Assembly: GCA_019308525.1 (NCBI GenBank)
Contig: JAFDIC010000217.1
Span: 1 to 6,793 of the forward strand
DNA length: 6,793 nt
DNA from: Deltaproteobacteria bacterium
GTDB lineage: Bacteria > Desulfobacterota > DSM-4660 > Desulfatiglandales > HGW-15
Direction: 5' to 3'
Shown here: positions 1 through 5,445 of the stretch, one piece after another
Layout of the letters: the number at the start of each line of letters is the position of its first letter
How positions within the stretch are numbered: the first letter of the stretch is position 1
The notes under the pieces: model-generated
Database searches by the model: none
The model's input: only the letters and a program-made list of their open reading frames with translations
What the model was told of the DNA's origin: nothing
Made by a program: the position numbers and the translations under genes

Positions 1-202
1 CGTTGGCTCAGTTTGTGCTGTTTGGTTGCAATACATATCCTGATCCAACGAGGTTTTTCAATCTATTTCACCCTCAAAACCCCGTCAATCGCGGATTCGG
101 GGAGAGATATTCCACAGATAGAACCCGGTGGATGAGAAGGATCTGAAGGAGGCGATCAACCGGTTTCAGGATTATCTGAAAAGTGTTGACCAATTGCCGT
201 CT
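1..202. other. Left-edge stretch with no recognisable gene
   Basis: No gene could be assigned here. Plus-strand frame 1 is open from base 1 to a TGA at about 136, and frame 3 is open from base 3 to a TGA at about 143, but neither translation was recognised. A third frame has a 35-codon reading frame from a GTG at 128 to a TAA at 233; it is rich in charged residues and its last codons are the terminator hairpin of the tRNA gene. Bases 1-10 and 41-50 form a 10-bp inverted repeat with one mismatch. The stretch may be the decayed 3' end of a gene lying to the left, or plain intergenic DNA. The sequence does not decide between these. Confidence 0.4.
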
Positions 203-241
203 CAAAAGAAAAAAGGGTTGTGGAAAATCCCATAACCCCTT
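203..241 (-). terminator. Intrinsic terminator of the tRNA-Leu gene
   Basis: On the minus strand, starting about 11 bases after the tRNA CCA end, there is an 11-bp stem (213-223 paired with 230-241, one bulged C, one G-T pair) with a 6-base loop. It is followed by a T-rich tract read from 212 down to 203 (TTTTTTCTTT). This is the standard rho-independent layout, and only the minus orientation has the T tract. It therefore ends the tRNA transcript. Confidence 0.78.
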
Positions 242-251
242 GAAGTCAACA

Positions 252-338
252 TGGTGCCGAAGGCGGGACTCGAACCCGCACAGGCCTGCGCCCACTAGAC
301 CCTGAACCTAGCGCGTCTACCAATTCCGCCACTTCGGC
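252..338 (-). tRNA. tRNA-Leu, anticodon CAG
   Basis: The minus strand folds as a class II leucine tRNA. The 7-bp acceptor stem GCCGAAG/CTTCGGC pairs perfectly, discriminator A is at 255, and CCA is encoded at 254-252. The D-arm contains GCGGAATTGGTAGACGCGC, nearly identical to bacterial tRNA-Leu. The anticodon stem is CTAGG/TCTAG, with loop TTCAGGG giving anticodon CAG (plus-strand 302-304), which reads CUG codons. A long variable arm (GGGC/GGCC-type stem) and a T-arm GCGGG-TTCGAGT-CCCGC follow. All expected parts are present at 87 nt including CCA, so the gene looks functional. It stands alone, with its own promoter candidate and terminator. Confidence 0.98.
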
Positions 339-369
339 ACTGAAAATAGAGTTGATGTTTTCAGATAAA

Positions 370-398
370 TATTTATATTATCAAGCAGTTCATGTCAA
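370..398 (-). promoter_or_regulatory. Probable sigma70-type promoter of tRNA-Leu
   Basis: Reading the minus strand there is a perfect -35 box TTGACA (plus 393-398). A 17-base spacer leads to TAAATA (plus 370-375); the overlapping TATAAA at 377-372 would give a 15-base spacer. The surrounding sequence is very AT-rich. The -10 box ends about 31 bases before the tRNA 5' end, so a short leader would be removed by RNase P. The -35 is strong and the -10 is imperfect. Confidence 0.55.
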
Positions 399-406
399 TC
401 CCTAAA

Positions 407-580
407 TTGACGGCTTCGTATAGAGTCCATCTGCTATGTTGCGCTTTATGTTTAGTCGTTCCGCCGTACTTTTAAGTAGGCCTCATCGCTGAACATTCGC
501 GCGCTCCCGAGGGCGGGATTTCGCCAGCCCAACTTGCAGATGGAGCTTCTTGCTGTGCCGTGCTTCTGCGAGGCGTCGTG
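407..580. repeat. Degenerate palindromic non-coding repeat element
   Basis: This 174-base stretch is an imperfect inverted repeat. Outer arms are GACGGCTTCGTA (409-420) and TGCGAGGCGTC (567-577), which pair with one gap and two mismatches. Inner arms CCATCTGC (427-434) and GCAGATGG (535-542) pair perfectly over 8 bases. The centre holds two smaller dyads, TACTT-TT-AAGTA (467-478) and a GC-rich hairpin at 511-530. From memory, the order of blocks (GACGGCTTCGTA, CCATCTGCT-GTTGCG, AAGTA-GCCTCAT, GCGCGC, GCAGATGG) resembles a dispersed repeat common in Desulfobacterota genomes; this was not verified by search. It codes for nothing visible. The remaining 88 bases up to ribF show no convincing promoter or riboswitch. 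An FMN riboswitch would not be expected in front of ribF in this group, and none is seen. Confidence 0.5.
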
Positions 581-668
581 ATTGCATTAGATTTCAGGGC
601 TGATCCTGCTTGGGAATTGCTTCTTAGTCCATGTCAGGCCCGTTTTTCTTGGAGAAGACCGGTAGAAG

Positions 669-1550
669 ATGAAAATCATAAGAGATCTTGAGAAGATAGA
701 ACATCCTTTGAAGAATCCAGTGCTTACCATCGGCAACTTTGACGGGGTACACAGGGGACACCTTGAACTGTTCCACAAGACCCGGGAAAGGGCCAAGGCA
801 ATAGGAGGGGAGTCGGCTGTAATGACTTTCGAACCCCACCCCGTGCGGGTCATGAAACCCGGAAACGGCCCCCCCCTTATCACGCCCACTCAACAAAAAT
901 TGGAACTCATAGCCGGTGCCGGAATCGACATGATCCTGTGCATTCCCTTTACCAGGGAGTTTGCCTCCATTTCCGCACAGGACTTTGTCGAGAAAATTCT
1001 TGTCCAGAAGATAGGCATAAGGGAAATAGTTGTGGGGTATGATTACACCTTCGGGTACGGCCGCCAGGGAGATATCGCCCTGCTGCGCGAAATGGGCCGC
1101 AGACTGGGATTTGCGGTACATGTGGTACCACCTGTATACGTGGGTGATAAACTTGTGTCCAGCACATCGATCAGAAAATTGGTACAGGAAGGGAGGGTTT
1201 CTGAGGCCGAGATCTTCCTGGGCAGGCACTACCAGATCTGTGGTACCGTGATCAAGGGTGCCGGCAGGGGAGCGAAACTCCTCGGGATTCCCACGGCAAA
1301 CCTGAGGCTCGTGGATGAACTGATACCGAAAAGGGGCGTATATGCCGCAACCGTCCTTTTGGAAGACGGCGTCTATGACGGGGTAACCAACATAGGTTAC
1401 AATCCAACCTTCGGCGGAAAGAATCCTCTGAGCGTAGAAACCCATCTCCTGGATTTTTCCGGAGACCTCCTGGGGAAGACAATAAGGATAAACTTCGTCC
1501 ATCGCTTAAGGGATGAAAGGTCTTTTGAAAGCGTGGAGGAGCTCGCATAG
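669..1550 (+). CDS. ribF: Bifunctional riboflavin kinase / FMN adenylyltransferase (FAD synthetase), cut short by an in-frame TAG
   Basis: This cytoplasmic enzyme phosphorylates riboflavin to FMN and adenylates FMN to FAD. The N-terminal nucleotidyltransferase domain (about residues 15-185) has IGNFDGVHRGH (21-31) with the HxGH nucleotide-binding motif, TFEPHP (53-58) and the SSTSIR signature (164-169). The C-terminal riboflavin kinase domain has GRGAKLLGIPTANL (199-212), containing the PTAN ATP/Mg motif. It also has NIGYNPTF (241-248) and VETHLLDF (256-263), where E257 matches the family's catalytic Glu. The start is fixed because a TAG lies in frame at 663-665; GGAGAAG (651-657) is a somewhat distant ribosome site. 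At 293 residues the protein is slightly short: it stops at TAG 1548-1550 in the middle of the usual C-terminal helix, and family-like sequence continues after the stop. It is the first gene of a probable three-gene flavin cluster. The identity is certain; whether full activity is kept is not. Confidence 0.97.
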   Translation: MKIIRDLEKIEHPLKNPVLTIGNFDGVHRGHLELFHKTRERAKAIGGESAVMTFEPHPVRVMKPGNGPPLITPTQQKLELIAGAGIDMILCIPFTREFASISAQDFVEKILVQKIGIREIVVGYDYTFGYGRQGDIALLREMGRRLGFAVHVVPPVYVGDKLVSSTSIRKLVQEGRVSEAEIFLGRHYQICGTVIKGAGRGAKLLGIPTANLRLVDELIPKRGVYAATVLLEDGVYDGVTNIGYNPTFGGKNPLSVETHLLDFSGDLLGKTIRINFVHRLRDERSFESVEELA

Positions 1551-1646
1551 CAGATAGAGGAAGACATCAAAGAGGCCAGAGAGGTCTTGAAAAATCATTT
1601 CTCCGCTCCTTTATCCGCATCCCTGAAAGGGGGCAAGACAGGTTGA
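1551..1646 (+). other. Orphaned RibF C-terminal tail behind the TAG, same frame
   Basis: In the ribF frame, directly after the TAG, 31 sense codons follow to a TGA at 1644-1646. They begin QIEEDIKEAREVL, which matches the pattern of the RibF C-terminal helix (QI..DI..AR.IL) preceded by VEEL on the other side of the TAG. The TGA overlaps the TTG start of the next gene in the tetranucleotide TTGA, a usual translational-coupling arrangement. This suggests that the ancestral stop of ribF was this TGA and that the TAG is a recent nonsense change, a sequencing error, or a read-through codon. Confidence 0.75.
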
Positions 1647-2662
1647 ACAAGTCCTGGAATCTGAAGCTCTGGACAGGTTTGTTCCTGAGTGCCGTCTTCA
1701 TGTATCTTGCCCTGCGGGGTGTGGACCTGGGGAGGGTCTGGGCGGTAATCAAATCAGCTCATCCGTTCTATATCCTCCTAATAGTGGGGCTCACCTTCTT
1801 TCAGTTCGTAGTTCGAACCTGGAGATGGGCGATACTGCTCGAGCCCATCAAGACAACAGGGTTTCTAAACAGACTTTCCACTACCCTGATCGGCTTCGGC
1901 GCCAACAGCATCTTTCCCGCCAGGATGGGAGAATTCATCAGGGCCAACTACCTGGGACACAGGGAAAGGATAAGCGCCAGTTCCGCCTTTGGTACGATCG
2001 TGGTGGAGAGGCTCTTTGACGGTTTCACCTTGTTGCTGATACTGGTCATAGGCCTCCTTGGAACCGAGTTCACGGCCGAGTGGCGATCCGTTTCAGAGAA
2101 GCTGAGAATAACCGGTTTCATTCTGCTCCCTTCCTACCTCGTTTTTCTCATGTTCTTGTTGTGCCTGCGTTACAGGACAGGGTACTTTCTGAAGTTGTTT
2201 GACAGGTTGCTTTTTTTCCTGCCTTCAAGCCCCCGCGCCAGGATAATCAACGCTGTAGAGAATTTCAGCCTTGGAATAGTCCTGGTAAAAAACCCCTTGA
2301 AATGGATCTTGATTGTCTTCTATTCCCTCCTTGTTTGGTTCTTGAACCTCTACCAGGTTGAGTTTGTTGAGAATGCCCTGGGGCTTGATCTCCCTTTTCT
2401 CGCCGCTTTCCTTATAATGAGTATGGCCTCCTTTGGTGTCATGATTCCGTCTGCGCCCGGCTATGTGGGAACTTTCCATCTTTCGGTTCAATACGGGTTC
2501 ATTTTCTTTGGGGTTGGAAAAGAAGAGGCCCTTTCCGCCGCGATCCTATGGCACGCGGTAGTGTTTTTTCCCACTATTATGTTTGGACTTGTCTCTTTCT
2601 TGCTCCTGAATTTCCTGTCGGGGAGACCCCTCGGGGAGGTAGGTATTGTGAGAAATGAATAG
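1643..2662 (+). CDS. YbhN/UPF0104 flippase-like membrane protein (lysylphosphatidylglycerol synthase transmembrane domain)
   Basis: This is a multi-pass inner-membrane protein of the family also called the LPG synthase TM domain. Hydrophobic segments lie near residues 8-25, 41-58, 127-141, 155-175, 219-238, 250-272 and 297-325, with others less clear. The family signature is visible as N88-SIFPAR-M-G-E97-FIR followed by TIVVERLFDG (118-127). A second conserved loop, MIPSAPGYVGTF (267-278), is also present. At 339 residues it has only the membrane domain. It lacks the cytosolic aminoacyl-transfer domain of true MprF enzymes, so lipid lysinylation is not implied. The TTG start overlaps the TGA that would end full-length ribF, with a GGGGG tract about 10 bases upstream. 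Proteins of this family are proposed to move or bind lipids, but the substrate is generally unknown. Its place between two flavin genes is discussed in the findings. Confidence 0.88.
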   Translation: MNKSWNLKLWTGLFLSAVFMYLALRGVDLGRVWAVIKSAHPFYILLIVGLTFFQFVVRTWRWAILLEPIKTTGFLNRLSTTLIGFGANSIFPARMGEFIRANYLGHRERISASSAFGTIVVERLFDGFTLLLILVIGLLGTEFTAEWRSVSEKLRITGFILLPSYLVFLMFLLCLRYRTGYFLKLFDRLLFFLPSSPRARIINAVENFSLGIVLVKNPLKWILIVFYSLLVWFLNLYQVEFVENALGLDLPFLAAFLIMSMASFGVMIPSAPGYVGTFHLSVQYGFIFFGVGKEEALSAAILWHAVVFFPTIMFGLVSFLLLNFLSGRPLGEVGIVRNE

Positions 2663-2740
2663 GGCCGGGTTCTTTCAGACGAACAAATATATTGCCATCT
2701 TTTCCTCCAAGTGTTAAGAAAAAACCCATTGCCATCAATT

Positions 2741-2745
2741 GGAGG
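2741..2745 (+). promoter_or_regulatory. Ribosome binding site that decides the apbE start
   Basis: GGAGG lies six bases before the ATG at 2752. This strong, well-spaced site favours that start over the in-frame TTG at 2692, which has none. The 89-base gap after the membrane-protein gene also holds a weak promoter-like pair, TTGCCA (2692-2697) and TAAGAA (2715-2720), with a 17-base spacer. That would allow separate apbE transcription but is not strong enough to list on its own. Confidence 0.85.
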
Positions 2746-2751
2746 ATCACC

Positions 2752-3798
2752 ATGAAACAGAGAGCAAATCCCTATTCCCTTGATAAGACGATGGATAGAA
2801 GAGCATTCCTGAGGATTTCCGGTTTGCTGGGTGTCGGGATCTTCTCGGCCGGTCTTTTCCCTGTCACTGCCGAGGCCGTGAAATTCAACAGGAGGATGTA
2901 CAAGGTATCTGAGACCAGGCTGGCCATGGGAACCTTCGTATCCATGACCCTTATCCATCCTTCCAGAGACGAGGCACAGGATGCCATGGGCCTGGCATTT
3001 GAAGAGATAGACAGGCTGAGCGGTGTCTTGAGCCGGTTCGACCGGAGCACGGCCCTGTCCCTGCTCAACAGGGAAGGGTATCTCAAGGATGCTCCTCCGG
3101 AATTGTTCCATGTCATCAAGCGTTCGCTCGGATACTACAGGCTAACCCATGGCGCATTCGATGTAACAGTCAAACCCATTGTGGATCTCTTCCAGGAATC
3201 CGTGGGCGCGAAAGGCAAACTGATGCCACCCCGGAAACGCTTGAGGGAGGCAGCGGAGCTTGTCGGGAGTGACAAGGTGGTCCTTGCGGGGAAAGGTATA
3301 GAGTTCAAGAAGCACGGCATGGGGATCACCCTGGACGGGGTCGCAAAGGGCTATATAGTGGACAGGGCGTCAGATCTTCTTGCCAAGAAGGGAATCAGGA
3401 ATCACCTGGTGAATGCCGGGGGCGATATCATGACCAGGGGCACCAAGGCAGGGGATAGGCCGTGGACCATAGCCATAGAGGATCCATCGAAAAAAGGGAA
3501 CTATCCTGATGTCATACACTTGAGGCACGGCGGCGTGGCCACCTCTGGCAACTACGAGATCTATTTTGACAAGGAAAAAATGTTTCACCACATCGTAGAT
3601 CCACGAACAGGCCTTTCTCCCGAGCTGAGCACGAGCGTCTCAGTCAGGGCCGGCTCTGCCGTGGAAGCTGACGCCCTGGCCACGGGCGTGTTTGTCATGG
3701 GGCCGGAGGAAGGAACCGCCCTTGTCAATTCACTTCTGCGGTGCGAGAGCCTGGTGATCGCCAGGAATGGTACCCTGTGGAAGTCGAAGGGCTGGTAG
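2752..3798 (+). CDS. apbE: FAD:protein FMN transferase, Tat-exported
   Basis: ApbE proteins cleave FAD and attach FMN by a phosphoester bond to Thr/Ser of exported or membrane targets such as RnfG/RnfD and NqrC/NqrB subunits. Using the ATG at 2752 gives 348 residues, normal for the family. The N-terminus is a twin-arginine signal: D15-RRAFLR, a hydrophobic stretch (22-40) and a likely cleavage after AEA (40-42). No lipobox Cys is present, so it should be a soluble or loosely bound periplasmic enzyme. Family motifs follow in order: MGTFVSM (59-65), LSRFD (93-97), GAFDVTV (134-140), LDGVAKGY (194-201), NAGGDI (221-226), GGVATSGNYE (260-269), HHIVDPRTG (279-287) and EADALATG (305-312), the last in the metal-binding region. 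The natural end SKGW is intact. An internal ATG at residue 14, just before the twin arginines, is a less likely start. The last 74 bases overlap hflX on the other strand. Confidence 0.95.
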   Translation: MKQRANPYSLDKTMDRRAFLRISGLLGVGIFSAGLFPVTAEAVKFNRRMYKVSETRLAMGTFVSMTLIHPSRDEAQDAMGLAFEEIDRLSGVLSRFDRSTALSLLNREGYLKDAPPELFHVIKRSLGYYRLTHGAFDVTVKPIVDLFQESVGAKGKLMPPRKRLREAAELVGSDKVVLAGKGIEFKKHGMGITLDGVAKGYIVDRASDLLAKKGIRNHLVNAGGDIMTRGTKAGDRPWTIAIEDPSKKGNYPDVIHLRHGGVATSGNYEIYFDKEKMFHHIVDPRTGLSPELSTSVSVRAGSAVEADALATGVFVMGPEEGTALVNSLLRCESLVIARNGTLWKSKGW

Positions 3799-5416
3799 AA
3801 CGAGGCCATATGCTCTCTTCTATCTTTTGGATCAGAGGGGAAAATGTTTCCGGATTGACAGCCGAAATAGTAATTCCTCCCATTCTCTCAGCACAGAGGT
3901 AAGCTTCTCTTCTCCCTATAAGATCGCACTTGTTGAGCACCAGCAGGGTCGGGATGCGCGCCAGGTCTAAAGTTTCCAGGATCCGGTTGACCGCCTTCAC
4001 CTGCTCCTCCATACGCGGGCTGCTGGCATCTACCACGTGGAGCAAGAGATCAGCATCCCTGAGCTCCTCCAGGGTGGCTGCAAAGGCATCAAACAGGTCC
4101 TTTGGAAGATCCCTGATAAACCCGACTGTGTCAGTGATAATCGCTTCCCTCTCTCGGGGGAATCTCAATCTTCGACTACTCGGGTCAAGGGTCTCGAACA
4201 AACGGTCCTTGACCCCAACGTTGCTTAAGGTCAGGTTGTTGAGAAGCGTTGATTTGCCCGCATTGGCGTAACCCACTATAGATACGACAGGTAATCCTTT
4301 GGAGCTTCGCAGCTTGCGCCGATCTTCTCTTTGCTCCCTGATCTTCTTCAACTCCCTGTTCAACCGTGCAATACGTTCCCTTACACGCCTTCTGTTTATC
4401 TCCAGCTTTGTCTCCCCCGGGCCTCTACCGCCGATCCCGCCCGTAAGCCGGGACATGGCCGTGTTCTTGGTCGCAAGCCGGGGAAGGAGGTATTTCAACT
4501 GGGCGAGTTCCACCTGTATCTTTCCTTCCCTGGTGACCGCCCTCCTGGCAAAGATGTCCAGTATGAGTTGGCTGCGGTCGATAATCCGCAAGTCCGTGTG
4601 ATCCGTCAGGGTCCTCACCTGGGCAGGCGTCAGTTCGTTGTCGAATATCAGCAGATTCGAGCCTGTCTGAAGGCATCTGAGCACGAGATCACTGAGTTTC
4701 CCCCTACCGATCAAGAATCCCGGGTTTACCTTCCGCACGTGTTGATATACCATGTCAACCACTTCGAGTTCATTGGAAAGGGCCAATTCCTTCAGTTCTT
4801 CCAGGGATTCCCTTGCTTTCCAGGATGACCCCGTTGTCACGCTGACCAGGACCGCCCTGTCATTCGGACCTCGCGCCAGCGATTTGGATCCGCCGCTTTT
4901 GGCCAGTTCGTCTTCCAGGAATCGTATCAGTTCCTGAAAATCCGAGGTCAGTCGGCCTATATCCGGCACCTTCGTGATACTCCACCCCTCTCCGCGCCGG
5001 CCTTGCGGAAGAATATGGGCATAGGAGATCTGGCCCGGAATCCCCTTGTCGTCTACCTGGATGCAGACCATGAGGTCAAGACCGAGGAGCACCAGATCTG
5101 TGAGGTCCTCCCTCGTGAGCCCTTCTCCGTTCAGGTGTGTATGGATCACCCTCACCCCTCTGAGCCGACCAGGGCCTTTTCTGTATCTCCCGAGATCTGG
5201 TATCCAGATGCGCCTGTTATCCCCCACCACGACCTGGACGATATCCCCCTTCCGAGTCGCCAGGAGACCCACCTGTCTCCTGATTTCCCTCGAAATGCTG
5301 GATAGTTGTCGTGCCAGTTCGTGGGAGACGATCTCGTGAGGCGATATCTTTCGGCGGAGAATATTCTGGAGGCGTTTTAACTGGCTTGCCTTTAGTCCGT
5401 TTGTTTTGCCGTACAC
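3725..5416 (-). CDS. hflX: Ribosome-associated GTPase HflX, long form
   Basis: HflX binds the 50S subunit and splits stalled ribosomes under stress. The first 180 residues are an N-terminal extension I associate with deltaproteobacterial HflX (for example GLKASQLKRLQ at 7-17). The HflX domain follows, with LIGRGK (235-240), IFDNELTPAQ (257-266), DRSQLILDIFARRA (280-293) and GGIGGRGPGETKLE (326-339). A basic coiled linker spans 341-372. The G domain has G1 GYANAGKST (382-390), switch-I-like FETLDPSSRRL (407-417), G3 DTVGF (429-433), G4 NKCD (495-498) and a G5-like ISA (517-519). The start is GTG; a TGA lies 16 codons upstream in frame with no other usual start codon between, and no well-spaced Shine-Dalgarno is visible. 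The gene begins 29 bases after dnaB, so co-transcription and coupling are likely. The expected protein end is near IEESIW (532-537). The remaining 26 residues are Ser/Thr/Pro-rich and mostly read antisense to the apbE 3' end. Confidence 0.96.
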   Translation of the reverse strand: MYGKTNGLKASQLKRLQNILRRKISPHEIVSHELARQLSSISREIRRQVGLLATRKGDIVQVVVGDNRRIWIPDLGRYRKGPGRLRGVRVIHTHLNGEGLTREDLTDLVLLGLDLMVCIQVDDKGIPGQISYAHILPQGRRGEGWSITKVPDIGRLTSDFQELIRFLEDELAKSGGSKSLARGPNDRAVLVSVTTGSSWKARESLEELKELALSNELEVVDMVYQHVRKVNPGFLIGRGKLSDLVLRCLQTGSNLLIFDNELTPAQVRTLTDHTDLRIIDRSQLILDIFARRAVTREGKIQVELAQLKYLLPRLATKNTAMSRLTGGIGGRGPGETKLEINRRRVRERIARLNRELKKIREQREDRRKLRSSKGLPVVSIVGYANAGKSTLLNNLTLSNVGVKDRLFETLDPSSRRLRFPREREAIITDTVGFIRDLPKDLFDAFAATLEELRDADLLLHVVDASSPRMEEQVKAVNRILETLDLARIPTLLVLNKCDLIGRREAYLCAERMGGITISAVNPETFSPLIQKIEESIWPRSTSPSTSTGYHSWRSPGSRTAEVN

Positions 5417-5445
5417 CTTTTCTATTGTCGAAACCCCTGCGTTTG

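Noticed and set aside
128..235. 35-codon plus-strand reading frame from GTG to TAA
   Set aside because: No ribosome binding site at a good position, no recognisable family, and its last third is the stem, loop and A-tract of the minus-strand tRNA terminator.
581..668. FMN riboswitch or clear sigma70 promoter in front of ribF
   Set aside because: None of the conserved riboswitch blocks is visible and no -35/-10 pair of reasonable quality and spacing was found.
624..1502. 292-codon minus-strand reading frame opposite ribF
   Set aside because: It is antisense to an unmistakable ribF with all family motifs, and its translation shows no recognisable domain.
1548..1550. General reassignment of TAG as a sense codon in this genome
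   Set aside because: TAG ends three other genes here (the membrane protein at 2660-2662, apbE at 3796-3798 and dnaB at 5448-5446), each at its normal family end. TAG therefore works as an ordinary stop, and only special suppression at ribF remains possible.
2692..2751. TTG at 2692 as the start of apbE, adding 20 residues
   Set aside because: No ribosome site precedes it, the added residues are not signal-like, and the ATG at 2752 has a GGAGG six bases upstream.
2488..3111. 207-codon minus-strand reading frame across the membrane-protein and apbE genes
   Set aside because: It runs antisense through two well-supported genes and the gap between them, and its protein looks like random composition.
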